Translations under genes and position numbers: made by a program
Shown here: piece by piece, positions 23,879-35,568 of the stretch
How positions within the stretch are numbered: position 1 is the stretch's first letter
Layout of the letters: each line of letters starts with the position of its first letter
Origin: Cytospora piceicola
Taxonomy: Eukaryota; Ascomycota; Sordariomycetes; Diaporthales; Cytosporaceae
Direction of reading: 5' to 3'
Length of the DNA stretch: 64,000 bases
Assembly: GCA_023375675.1 (NCBI GenBank)
Contig: JALQBC010000007.1
Location: 1,054,001 to 1,118,000 of the forward strand
Notes under the pieces: generated by a model
What the model was told of the DNA's origin: nothing
The model's database searches: none
Seen by the model: the letters and a program-made list of their open reading frames with translations, nothing else

Positions 23879-25092
23879 TCATAACCCAAATTCGGCTAAC
23901 CTGTACCTTGGATTCGACAGGTGGAAAGTAACGTAACCCAAGGCAAACGTATGCCAGGCGCCGGCGTAGTCCTCGCGGCCCTCGAAGACGACGGATGCCC
24001 GCCGGAAGGCTGCCACACAATCCTTTATGGTGCCCTTCAACGCTGTGATGTTGTCTTGTCGTGCATAGCCTGCGCGCAAGCTGACGTAGTTCGTCTTGTC
24101 CCCGGCAAGCTCTTCTTTGTAAAACCTGTGATAGAAGGGTCAGAGTGTGGGTATGTTCGTCGAACGCGGAGAGATACTCACGAAAGTATATCATTTGTAA
24201 GATTGATGTATACACCGATATCGTACGTGGCTTCCTGTCATCGAGCCTCGGTTAGGTCTGTATCTATCATGTCCCCTTTGGCCCACCCGTCCGGGGAGCC
24301 GTTGTGGGACGCGACTTACCAGAAACTGTCCAATATTTGGATAAAGAGCCTTGGGCCAGATCATATACCCGTACGCCTCCGGAAGACCACCCTTATCCCG
24401 GACATAATAAGGCCAATTTTGACCGCCCCTGGTCGGTATCAATTGTGCGAACTCTGGTCGCACCTCCAAAACACTGGCAGTGACGAAAGAGAGAGATGAC
24501 ACGATGATGAAGTTGGCAACAACGTTCTCGTAGTGTAAGTAGCTCTCCTTAAAGATATCTGCCAGGGCCTGAAGCAGCGGGTTGGGTTGGGGCTCGTTGG
24601 AATAGAACCGCTCCTGGAACCTCTCCAGTTCCGGCCTCATGGCGGCGGCAACATCATCAATGACACAGACGAGCCACGTGAACGTCGCAATGTAGACCTG
24701 AACCTCGAGGGGGTGGCCGGCGTATGCATTCTAGAGACTTGAATTAGCAACTCGGTCCATGGATCGAATCTTATAAGCATGTATTGACGTACGGCCGTGA
24801 TAATCAGTCCTGTTCTAAAGCATTTGTTGGAGTGGTCGTCATCCTCTGGCAGGTAAGGGACTCCTGTGAGAATTGCTCGCTTCTCAACGGCTTCTGCCAG
24901 GATAGAGTAATCAATTTTGGACGGCTGTATGTACGCCACGTCCCGAGTAAAAGAAATTATCAGTGGGTGAAGTGCCTTGCCCAGGGACACTGGCCGCCTT
25001 GGATTCCAGACCTTGCTGCTGAACTGACCCATTGTTACTGTCGAGAATATGTTTGATTGCAAAGAACGGGACTTGGATGATCGAGAGACCAT
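23879..25092 (-). CDS. Terpene synthase, trichodiene-synthase family
   Basis: Exons are 25092-24793, 24730-24320, 24234-24182 and 24125-23879, with introns of 62, 85 and 56 nt, giving 336 residues. An in-frame ATG 20 codons later is an alternative start. Class I cyclases ionise farnesyl diphosphate through Mg2+ held by two motifs. Here the first is IDDVAAA (IDD at 124-126), shorter in acidic residues than DDSKDD of TRI5. The second is the full NSE motif NDILSFYKE (251-259). The diphosphate-sensing pair Arg328-Tyr329 (NPRYRL) is present, and the protein ends seven residues later. HPLEVQVYIATFTW before the aspartates recalls the longiborneol-synthase branch. The product is probably a sesquiterpene, but which one cannot be read from the sequence. 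The FAD oxidase, SDR and O-methyltransferase nearby are plausible tailoring partners. Confidence 0.87.
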
Positions 25093-26290
25093 GGATCTAG
25101 TGAGCTTAATATGTTTTACATAGAGATTCTGTTCCCCAGAACATGACCCGAAGGCTCAGGGTCCATAGATCGGATATACGGAGCACGTCGCGAGGTCGGA
25201 AATATCAACAACATGTCATGGCTCACATCTAGGCAACTGCACAGTACCCCATTCAATCCCCCAGCTCCAATTGGCTATGTATATTGGGATATCACGTTGG
25301 GTTCGACTTGACCCCCAGCTCACGTCAGCCGCCTCCAGGGCTCTGAAGCTGACCCCACCGCTAGTGGCACCGTTTCCAACGGTCTGCAACAAGGAGTACT
25401 GTGTGATAAGAAGGAGGGACTAGTATGCATAAAATTCATGTGAAGGCGGGTGTAAATGCCCCAAAGTTATGCACCAGATCCGGAGGAGTTCACTCTCACA
25501 TATTTGGAATGACTAAGTTAATTATCTCTTCTGACACCGGGTAAAGCTTTTACAGAAATCAATCGAAACGAGTATCATCACCGCAGATGGGATGTGTAGG
25601 AACATTCGGGGCTTGGTGACACACCGGTGCTTCCATGGGTTGGCGACGTGCAATGCGTATACCCCCCTACTGTGGACCGTACATGGAGCCCTGGCTGCCT
25701 AAACTCCTTGGGAGACCAGGGGACAATCGTTCGAATGATGGAGTACATTAAAACTTATCGTACGGTTTTTGATCCGCAATGGGTTGGCATATTTCCATTA
25801 TGGGTCACAATGTTGTTCCTCTCAAACCTTCCGGTCTGGGGGAGGCTTGACTTAGGCAGTCAATGTCCCCATATGCCAAGATTGTTCTGCTGGCAAGCTT
25901 CCTACATATGTACATGCACACGCGAAAACTGGAGACAAAAGTGTCAAAGTTTATATGGTGGACAGCTCGGACAAGCCTTGGGCCAGGTGTTACCCAATCA
26001 GATCTCCTGCCGTAAATACACAGCGGCCCGAGAAAATGGTAGGCTCTGGTAGATACCCCGTACATACTTACCTAGGAACATACTATGCAAGGGCTTCGCG
26101 TGTTCAGGGTGAAATTCTTCCCCTCTCTGTGTGTCTCCGAGTGAATGCATATTACTGTTATGAAATACCGCTTAATTATGACCTCTGAACACCATCCACG
26201 TACGATTCAGCGTTCCTCTCATTTCTACCGCTCACATCTAAAGAGCCTCACGTCAGAATCAGCATGACGTGTTTTGCGGCGAGGCGGTGT

Positions 26291-26303
26291 CCGGATCTTC
26301 CGG
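26291..26303. promoter_or_regulatory. CG-rich inverted repeat, possible regulator site
   Basis: CCGGA-TCT-TCCGG is a perfect 5+3+5 inverted repeat in the intergenic region shared by the terpene synthase and the SDR. Its CCG/CGG half-sites are typical of Zn2Cys6 targets. No cognate regulator is found in the window. Confidence 0.3.
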
Positions 26304-26563
26304 TCTGTTATCATTTGCTATTGTATGCATTGACCGGTTGCCCCGTGTCTTCTGCAGATTGACGGAGACATCACTTGGCTTGACTGAGCGGCGAGCCCAA
26401 CGGTGGCATGTCTGCAGGGGGGTCGACCCCTGGCCGGGAATACCACGCCCAATTTGTGTTTAACGGTGTGTCGAGCGGCCTATGACAGCCCGCAAGCACT
26501 GCGACGTAAGAAGCCGAACTTCAGTTTACAGTTAAGACGCTTCCACTTTTCTTGTTCTACCCT

Positions 26564-26586
26564 GCAACCGGCGTGCCGGCGGTTGC
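26564..26586. promoter_or_regulatory. Nested inverted repeats, possible regulator site
   Basis: GCAACCG and CGGTTGC pair across nine bases, and CCGGC-GT-GCCGG overlaps the centre. The position is about 260 bp upstream of the SDR start. Dyad symmetry with CGG half-sites suggests a binding site, but this is inference. Confidence 0.3.
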
Positions 26587-26843
26587 GAGGCGTGAGCATC
26601 TTTTCCCACCATTTACTTGCCAGAGCTGACTCTGTTGGCTGGGTAGGATGATAATGGTGAATAAGGTCCCTGCAGGTTTTTGACTGATCACAATGATATT
26701 ATATTTCAAGAGTCCTTTCACTACAGTATTAGTCATGACGCCCTATTTTTCTCATTTGTCATCTGTGGCATCTCAATATAAGTTCTCGAGGTTTCGGTTA
26801 TCACCCATGAATCTGTGGACTAAGGGACTGCCTCCAACCAAAG

Positions 26844-28038
26844 ATGACGACGCTCAACATCGAGAAAGATTCCATACCAGCTCTAGATGACAAGGTAGCC
26901 ATTGTCACAGGTAAGTTGCTTATCTCCAATAGACCACTAGTCGAACCCGGCTACCAAACCAACCTGCATGCGGCATGCTGACAGACCAACTGTCCCACAT
27001 GATAGGGGGCGCCTCGGGTATCGGCCTTGCAACAGCAAAGCTACTCCTGGAAAAGAACGCAACTGTTCACGCTATCGATCTAGTCGACCCTGAAGATGAA
27101 GATTGGCAGGACTGGCCAAGATTCCACGTCCACAAGGCGGACGTTCGGCAATGGATCGAGCTCTCGGACGCCTTTGAGGGGATTGACTTGGTAGACTATG
27201 TTTTTGTGAACGCTGGACAGGGTATGCTCGATGATGACCTGTTGGTTGACCATGTGGATGCCACCGGTCGGCTAAAGGAGCCAAAGTTTTTTGAAGTAGA
27301 TACGAACATTCGTGGTGTCTTCAACACAAGTAAGTTCAATGTTCTTCACAACGCCCTGGAAAATATACACACTGTGATAGTCGCCCCGATATTACGGCCA
27401 GATCCTGACATACGAGACAGTTAAGCTGGCTTGGTTTCACATGACCAAGCATCGGCGACAAGGAAGCATAGTGCTTACATGCGCGTCCACTGGATACTGG
27501 CCGGACTACCAAGTGCCTGTGTTCGCAGCCACTGCTGCATCGGTAAGACTTGAAGCCTTGTGTAAGGGCGATGACTGGTACACAGAGTATACTGACCGAG
27601 TCCAAGCACACGGGTATCATCAGATCTTTACGCAACGTTCTCCCCGAAGACAACATCACCATCAACGGCGTCGCGGCAGGGGCCACCATCTCCAAGATGC
27701 TTCCCTACGAATTTGCCGTTCCACTCATCAAGGAAGGGATCGGCATCAACTCGTCAGAGTCAGTCGGCCTCGCACTCGTGTACTCGGCAGTTGCTCGAGA
27801 GAAACGAAGGGTGGAGGTGCACGGACGTGAGACGGCGGAGAAGCTGAACACGCCGGGGAGATGGAACGGCCGAATGATCCTGGCCCTGGGTGATAAGTTC
27901 AGGGAGATCGAAGAAATATTAGCGGACACGAAGGAGATCTGGTTCGGAAAGCAGTTTTGTAAGTGGACAGCGTTGCAACAGGCGGCTACTGACTTTAGGG
28001 GCTCGGACGGGTCTGGGACTGATTCGCAGGCAGACTGA
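26844..28038 (+). CDS. Short-chain dehydrogenase with atypical active site
   Basis: Exons are 26844-26910, 27006-27329, 27421-27542 and 27601-28038, giving 316 residues. The last acceptor could instead be six bases later (AAG at 27606), removing Ser-Lys only. The Rossmann signature TGGASGIG is at 22-29 and Asn91 opens NAGQG. A catalytic-serine-type strand, GSIVLTCAST, follows. Where SDRs have YxxxK, this protein reads VFAATAASSKHTGIIRS, with no tyrosine at the expected place; Phe is closest. Either the protein is a variant or pseudoenzyme, or the exon 3/4 junction is wrong. The C-terminal extension (MILALGDKFREIEE, then WFG) resembles fungal 15-hydroxyprostaglandin-dehydrogenase-like SDRs. 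Being divergent from the terpene synthase suggests a role in oxidising the terpene product. Confidence 0.8.
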
Positions 28039-28773
28039 GATGCCCAGAAATGCTCAGAACCCTAGAACATAATATAATCATATATCAAAGGCTATACCCC
28101 CAGTATCAGACGGTACTGGTAATCTCCCGATATGTCAACTGGTACCACCTTCTGTGATCTGGGAATGCTGAGTGCAAAACAGCTGCGCAGCACACCGTCG
28201 GACCATGATTCGTAGCAGGCATTTACATTCAATCTACCTATTTAGTAGTTGGTAAGTATATCGGTCTAGTAAGATTTTGAAAGTCATAGAAGACTTCATG
28301 GAGAGGACGTGGTTTCAGGGAATATAGCTCAGTTTGGAACCGTGGAAGCAAATGGCATCTAATTATTGGACAACATAATTATCAATAAGCCGCGTAGTAC
28401 TTCTGGTGTAGGATGCGAACCTCACTTACAGGCCCAGGGGCGAAGACATTAAGTCTACTGACGGTCGAGGGAAATCCAGTGATATCATAGTAAATTCTTA
28501 CTCCAGCGGTAGGGGGGGCACCAGTCCTTGGTCTTTGGCAGGTCCGTTTTCATGCTACATACACTAGCAAGTTTGCACCATTATCGATGCAATATATCTG
28601 AGTTTCGTGTGTTGCGGCCCTGTGGCCTTCGGCTATAGTTGCTGCCGCCTGTCTAGTAAGGCATGGGCTATATTATACAACAACACATTGTGTCGCTCTT
28701 GTTGGGAAACATGTAGCGGACGATGCGTATCTGGAGCGCCACCCACTCGCACGCTTCTTTAGTCCGCTTTAGT
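28039..28773. other. Convergent spacer with a dispersed repeat copy
   Basis: No gene is seen. The segment 28174-28230 resembles 41086-41136 (GCAAAAC, GCTGCGCAGCA, ACCGTCG, TCGTAGCAGG in the same order). Confidence 0.45.
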
Positions 28774-30040
28774 TTACGCCGAGTTATCAGCTAACTCTGC
28801 CTCGATGACACTCTCGATTCCTCGCGTGTCCTTCCATACGTTGATGACCCTGAAACCTGCATTCTCCAGCAATTTCCTCCAGTCAGCCTCGGTCCTCTCG
28901 ACAGCCGCCAGTAGACCCATGAGGCACAGATCATGCGTGGCCTGCATAACGCTGGCCTTCTCGGCCGGAATGACGACATCGGTAATAACCAGCTTTGAGT
29001 AACCCTTCTTGAACGCTAGTTTGAGGTTGTCCAAGATCTTAGTAGCCAGGCTATCCGGCCAGTCGTGCAAGATAGAATGAAGGAAGTAGATACGGCTGTC
29101 TCGGACGGGCTGCGGCTTGAAGAAGTCATGAGCCACAGCCTGTATCTTGGGATCAACCTTGGCCATGGCAACGACATCTGGCACATCCTGAAGAACGAGT
29201 GCGCCCTCGGGGACTTCAGGGTGTTTCTTCAGGAATCGCGCCACATCTAGCCCAGTGTTTCCACCAACATCAACGAATATTGGCCCTTTGCTCTGAAGGA
29301 CACTCTGGTCGACAAGGTGAGTCGTGTCGAAGTACTCGGTCCAATCCTGCTTCCACTTCGTGATGTTCGACATGCAGCCGACAAAGCTCTCCTGATACTC
29401 GGGCCTCCAGCGGCAGCGGGCGAAGAAGGACAGGGCCTCGGGGTTGGTGCTCATACCGATGTAGGCCGACTTCTCTGCGTCTTTAGGATCCTGGTAGCCA
29501 GTCTGTGCTAGGTGATCGGGGATGTTCATGGCCACGGGGAGCCAGTGGTGCGTTCCAGCCTGTATGGTGGTCGCGATGGATGGCTCGCCCAGGGCGTAGG
29601 AGAAGTTATTGGGCTTAAACTTGTCGACTCCTGTCTCCACAACGACATCGCGCGCTACAAGAAGGCGTAACAGGCGACCTGGAGATGTTGTCAGACTTTG
29701 CGTGTCTACTGGGGGATTGGTTACTTATTGGAGATTGGGGCCACTCACGGAGAAGATTCGGGTCACAATCTTTGTTGCACATTTGAATCAGCTCATCGAT
29801 CGACTTCTCTCCTCCGCTTACAGATCTCCATGCTTGCCAGATACCCAGATCAAGAGTGGTTCGGATGGCAGCGTAGAGGTGAGGTTCCGCCAAGCTCATC
29901 TCCCATGCCCGTTCGAAAGGCGTCTGCAGACGATGAAGATTACGACGGAGCGCATCCGTGAGTTGCGTCCGCTCTACATCACCGATATCTGATGGGAGGC
30001 CATCGAGACTCGCAATGAGGTCTTTGACGGAAGTCGCCAT
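28774..30040 (-). CDS. SAM-dependent O-methyltransferase
   Basis: Exons are 30040-29749 and 29678-28774, with a 70-nt intron, giving 398 residues. This is the fungal sterigmatocystin-type O-methyltransferase architecture. An N-terminal helical dimerisation region (about 1-110) with RTTLDLGIWQAW is followed by the class I methyltransferase fold. SAM motif I is FVDVGGNTG (232-240). LQDVPDVV and HDFFKPQPV follow, and the catalytic-base region is HSILHDWPD with His302. These enzymes methylate hydroxyls on polyketides, phenolics or terpenoids. It is convergent with the SDR, 735 bp away, and is the last gene of the putative terpenoid group. The acceptor substrate is unknown. Confidence 0.92.
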
Positions 30041-32853
30041 GCTGAAAGTCTTGATAATAATTTTCTGGTAAGGACCAAACGTGGGATATGTTGAGGATAG
30101 AAGGTGGCAGCCATGGCGAGTTGGGAAGGCAATGGCAGCATAGAAATGTCAGAATGAAAAGGCCAGGCTGGACCCAAATGTCCTCCACCGTATCCCATTT
30201 CTGGCGACACATTCGTTCCACCTGCTGTGCCCTCTCCACCCAACAACAGAGGGGATAACAAGGCCCCAGTCGGTCAATATTAGAGACCGATCGACCTTGA
30301 ATATGGCACTCTAAGGCATGTATCTAGTCCAGCACCTGTTGTTTCAGTAATCGGTATCGTTGAAAGCGGCTTTTAAATCCAATCACATACATATGTAGGG
30401 ATAGAATAACAGTGCCACACATTTTAAGGTTATTGAAAAAAACAATGGCTTAAGGTTAGGGTTATCGTGATAGCGAAGTGGAATTGTAGGGTTGACCGGT
30501 TCTTTGATTATGCGACTGGGCCCACGATGTGGATTTGGATATACGTGGGTACTTGTGGTCTTGATCGCCGTTGTGTCCCAATCGGAATGGCTCATGCTGG
30601 CCCGAGTTTGAAGTCGTGGGTCGGTCCTGTTGGTGACCGGCACGAGAGTTCCGGGGATTCCACCCACCGAATTTCTCCTGGTAGAACAGCGTGTTATGCC
30701 ACGGTGAGACTCGCTGATCGTAGTACTGGGGCGACAACGATGCCCGTCGAGCCCTATATATAACAGGCGTTGTCCCGCGAGCTCGTCATGAGGCCGAGGC
30801 CGTGTAGCGAGTTCTGGTTTTTCCCTTCCAACGGTGTCAAAATGCTTCAGTAGAGCCCTCCTCAACGCCCTCGAACATCTCTCACTCATGGTAGAACCAA
30901 GAAGCCCGTACAGTACGCTTGTACACTTCGAAGTAACATGCTTGTTGATGTCTATTGGTGAGTCTCGATCAAAACCGCTAACGTTGTTCCCCGGGAGTAG
31001 TGGGTTCACTGTGATTAGCAATCATCGTCCAGCACGATATCATGCAAGCTTTTTCGAAAGAAGCCCAAACGGAGACGATCCGGCAATGCTGATCAAAGTT
31101 CGTGCGCACCAAAGGTATTGTCGACAGCAACGTTGGAAAGGGTCGTCGAGACATTGTTCACGAGGTGAAAGTTGTATCTCCCTCGTTGACGCAAAATAAA
31201 CAGGATGGATCAAAATGAAAGTCAACAGAAGGAGGTGGGGAGGAGTAAAAGGAAAAGAACCCCCGAAACCCGACAAAAGGGAGAACAATGCACATCTAGG
31301 CCTACAGAATGACAGAGCGCATAGGTAAGCAACCTTGCTTCGGCATCGTCGTTGGCCAGGATCTATGAGAGCCTTCGTGAAGCCAGCAGCAGGACCTTTG
31401 GCATTGCAAGAAGCCGCAGACAGGAATCGGTAACGCGAAATTCTTGCCAGGGTAGCTTAGTGGGACCATAGGAAATGACCGTTGCACCTAAGCTTTTAAG
31501 CATTGAGCCGTTGAGGCTAAGGTCAACGAATGACGCCAGTCCGGGTGTTTAGGATCTGCGTCGGGAATATAGGGGCTTAATGAGGATTGTATATAAGAGG
31601 ATGTGTTTGTTTTCACTTGCATTTTCTAATGGATGGGCGCAACGCTCGATAGCATGAGTTCAGTGTATCATTCCTTGAGTACCTGAGTATGTACTGTGTG
31701 CCGGAAAATAAACCATCACAGGATTCAAATTTTCCTTTTCCCACCTAACCTGTATGATCCGGTGATACCTAGGTAGTCAGAAAAGGCTTAAGTGTAATGT
31801 CTTTCTAAGTAGGCTGGGGATGATGGCCAACCCTAGAGGTAGGATCACAGGGAGACATTGTCGGATAGGAGAGATACGATGGCTGCATCATCATTAGCCC
31901 CCAGGAAACGCCACTGGAGGCTTCCTAATTACTAGAGTAAATAATCGGTAGTTCATAGTCATGACCACTTGTGCCAGAACTGGCATGTCAGATCCTTGCT
32001 GCCAGTTTGAGGCATTCACCAGTGTGGCATTCACCGGTGTTTTCGTCCCAAGCCTCTCGTTGAACTCGTCGAGTTCTATGACACGAGGGCGTGGAACAGT
32101 TCAGGCCCTTTTTCTCCTTTTCTATCTTCAACTACTCAAAAAAAATGCTGGTTTCGTTGATGGGGTTCCCACGTCGCTTATCTTGTTCTCGAACGATGTC
32201 TCTTCATTTATGTACTTAAGTATGCAAAGGCTTGAACCCTGAACCCTTGTTAGTGCTGACGCAAACCGAAGCGATGCTAACATTAGCTAGACTACAGCAA
32301 GAAAAGAGGGGACGATGATGTCGGAGGAGCCACAATTCCTGATTTCTTGCCTCCGTGCAACCTCCGTATGTCTCGGCCGAGGTCGAGAAGAATCAAGATC
32401 TCCCTTCAGCCCAAACTGTGGCTCGGGCATTTCTGACGACGGTGACAGGGGAGAGCATGCCAGGACATCGGATTTCAGCCTGTTGAATGGTCTAGACGAT
32501 GTCTGGGACTTGCATGACTGTGGCGAGTGAGGTCGAGGCGCGGTGAGCTATAAGCCTTGATGCATGAAGGGGGTGTCGCGATGGACGAATGAGAGCACCC
32601 AACGACGATATGCGACGTCACAGCAATATATTAAAATGCGTCGTATACCACACCTTACGGTGACCACCCCTTCAACCTTGACGACATACGTCACCGCTCC
32701 AAATGGGGGATATAACGACTTGGGAGTCTCGTTCACAGCCACAGCTATGGCTCAGTTTCCCGATAGATAACTGTAGACACCAGAACTCTGTGGTGATTCT
32801 CAGACCCATATCATCGTTTTACCACTGTAATTCAAGTCAGCATCATCCCCAAC
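30041..32853. other. 2.8-kb gene-free region
   Basis: Several ORFs of 60-210 codons exist on both strands, but none shows a domain, intron pattern or start context that I trust. A GGTTAGGGTTA motif sits at 30454-30464. The region separates the metabolic cluster from the next gene. Confidence 0.45.
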
Positions 32854-35011
32854 ATGGCGGACTTACAGAAACAGAACGAGGCCTTGCAACAGGAGCTTGC
32901 TCGGCTCAAAAAGGAAACACAACTGCAGAAGCAGAATGAGGCTCTCCAGAAGGAGATCGAACAACTGAAGAAGGCCGCTGGTGTACAAGGTAAGCCGGTC
33001 CTGGGAATCATCGCGACTTAGTTCAGGCCATAGTGGAGCAGTCGATCCACTAACACCGACCGTCTCTAGCCACGATGCCCAAGTCAGCAATGAAGAAGCC
33101 ATCTGCAGAAGAAGCCATCAGGAGGGCCGCCGCGGCGCAGAAGTCGACCGACGAGGCACTCAGGCAGGTGTCTGCCAACAAGGCATCAGACGATGCCATC
33201 AGGAAGTCCCAGGACAAGGCCCAGGCGGCCAAGGCCACCGCCGCGAAGGCTCACGCCAGCGCGCCCAGCACCACGGACGTCAAGGACTACGCTCCCGCCA
33301 ACGCCGCCCCCAAGAAGAAGAAGGTCCCAAGGCGGTTCGCCAAGACGGACTCGGACGGCGGCCAGGACATGTACAAGATCATCACGGTGACCAACCCGGA
33401 CGGCACCGAAACCAAGAAGAAGAAGAAGATCAAGAAGAAGGCCGCCCCAGAGTACAACCTCGCCGGCGCCCTCTCCCGCGGCGAGGACGTCGCCATCCCC
33501 GGCAGGCCGGACAAGACGCCGCAGCTTCCCAGGCCCAGCGCCCCCAGGGTGCAGAACCTGCCCAAGCCGGCGCCCGCCAGGCCGCAGCCTCAGCCCGAGG
33601 AGTTCCAACAGGCCTACGAGCCGCCGCCGACCCCCCAGGCCGCCCCCAAGAAGGCCGCCCCCAAGAAGGAGAAGACGTACCACCCCGACGCCAACATCCC
33701 GACGCAGCAGATCCTGGCCCAGCGCAAGCGGCAGGAGCAGCTCGAGGACGAGCAGCGGCAGCGCCAGGGCCGGGGAGTCACCGGAGCAGTGGGCAACGCT
33801 GGAAAGGGCGCCCTGAACAAGGCTGGCAATGTCGGCCAGGAGGGCATCCTCACCATCGGGGACATCGGCAAGGGCGTGCCGGTTGCTGGCAAGGCTGTCG
33901 ATGGCGCCACGAAGGGTGCCAGCAACACGCTCGGGGCTGCTACTGGTGGCGTCGGGAAGACTCTCGGCGACACCACCGGCGCCCTTGGTCGTGGCGATGT
34001 GGGAGGCACCCTGGGAGGAGCTACTCAGGGCCTCGGAAACACGGTTGGTGGTGTTGGGAAGGGATTGGTATGCTTGATCTCCCCTTTAGCTCCGCTTTCT
34101 GCTGCGGAAGATATTTGTTTATCTGATACTGACTTGTTCTCGCACACAGGGTGATACCGTCGGAGGCAGTAAGCAACACCCCAAACACAAGCAAGAAAAC
34201 TCTTCTAGGCTGTCTCAGGGGCAACCGGTCTCCGAGCGGAGTCTCCAGAAGCTCTCGGAATCCTTGGGCCCCAAAGATAACCTGCAAAGATCTGTGTCCT
34301 CGTGGGTCATGTCGTCGGGAACAAGAAGCGGCTAATACTTGAGTGCAGCTGTAGGTGGCCTCGGGGACAGCCTTCCAGGCCCAGTCGTAAGTATTTACCC
34401 TTTTCTTCTGCTGTCTGTGTTTCTCCCATTCTATCTCCGGGTAGCCCATTGTTTTGGGATCATATGAGCAAGTACTTGGTAGCGCAGCTCGAGACCATCC
34501 CATGAAGACCACGATAACCTGTCAAGCAAAGATAGCTAACTCAAGATTTCCCAGGGTGGTATTGTCGGCGGAGCCGGACGCGGCGTGGTACGTTCAACCG
34601 CTTGAGGTCACTCTCAAAATCAGGATCTAACATTCTGCAGGGCGACGCTGTCGGAGGCATCACTGGAGGCCTAGGAAAGGGCGTTGGAAAGGTCGGCCAA
34701 GGCGACCTTCTGGGAGGCGTTGGCGATGTTGTGTAAGCTGCCCAATCTCTTTCACCCATCTGTTGTGTCTGTGTGGCTAACGCTTAACTCTTACAGCGGA
34801 GGAGTCGGCGATGGTGTTGGAGGTAAGTCCATTATATAACCCACCGATTCATTTGGATATCGGCTGACCTTTCGTTTGAGGTCTTTTAGGCGGCGTCCTT
34901 GGTGGCCTAGGTGGTGGCGGCCAGCAGGGCAAGGACGGCAAGAAGCAAGGTGGCGGTGGACTGCTCGGCGGTGGAAGCGGAGGTGGCGGACTCCTCGGTG
35001 GCATTCTCTGA
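32854..35011 (+). CDS. Coiled-coil protein with C-terminal glycine-module repeats
   Basis: Eight exons: 32854-32989, 33070-34067, 34150-34168, 34349-34386, 34555-34587, 34641-34732, 34797-34822 and 34890-35011. They join in frame to 487 residues. Residues 1-45 form a short coiled coil containing a repeated QKQNEALQ unit. A Lys/Ala/Pro-rich basic region follows (KKKKVPRRF, then a KKKKKIKKK tract), then a Pro-rich stretch. From about residue 305 on, Gly-rich modules of the type GDxVGG/GGVGKGLG repeat to the C-terminus, ending in GGGGLLGG blocks. Four 3' exons are only 19, 38, 33 and 26 nt and each carries about one module. Similar glycine-zipper-like tails occur in fungal proteins of unknown role. 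I cannot assign a function. Confidence 0.78.
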
Positions 35012-35568
35012 GCCAGTGAAGTATTTCGGAAACTTGACGAATTTGGACGACACATGGACACATGAAAGACTTGGGATACATAAGTATCATGTTTAAGCTG
35101 ATGGATGGACGATCGGTACACGACGGCTTTCGGACAGTGCGTAAACGTTGGCATATAAGACATGGACTGTTATATAGCACAAATCTGTTATCTTCTCAGT
35201 TTCAACACTCATTCCATTTTTGTGGTTTACCAAGGCGACCCAAGGCAAAAACTTCTAATCTCTGTTGTCCCATTTTTGGGAGCTGGCTTTTGCGACCATT
35301 GTAATTATTCACCCCACCCAGTCAGCTATCTGACCCCAGAGACTGGTTGTTCTATCCACAGCAGTCTATGATACTGAACACTTTGACAATACAGGACCTG
35401 GGGAACTTACCTTGATCCCAGAAGGTAGCGTCGTGCCCTGCAAACACGGTGTATTTACATACCGAAGTACGCAAGAATCATATGCAGGAGTTCAGATTCG
35501 TTGAGTACAGTCTTCGTCAGGGTCATAGTACAGATAGTCAATCCATGAACTAGAAGACAGGAGCTGAA
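35012..35568. other. Convergent spacer
   Basis: This lies between the glycine-module gene and the GH128 gene. No gene or repeat is seen. Confidence 0.5.

Larger units (their letters stand above)
25093..26843. other. Divergent intergenic region of the terpene cluster
   Basis: The terpene synthase (minus) and the SDR (plus) are divergent and share 1.75 kb. Two CG-rich inverted repeats lie inside: CCGGA-TCT-TCCGG at 26291-26303, and GCAACCG-N9-CGGTTGC at 26564-26586 with CCGGC-GT-GCCGG nested within it. CCG/CGG half-sites are what Zn2Cys6 regulators bind. An AATATAAG sequence near 26775 could be a TATA element for the SDR. No gene is seen. Confidence 0.45.

Noticed and set aside
11932..30040. 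Including the peroxygenase in the terpenoid cluster.
   Set aside because: Three housekeeping or metabolic genes (thiamin pyrophosphokinase, BOS1, serine dehydratase) lie between it and the FAD oxidase.
30383..31021. 212-codon minus-strand ORF.
   Set aside because: The composition and residue pattern look random (many Arg/Ser/Thr/Pro, no domain), and overlapping ORFs on the other strand are equally plausible.
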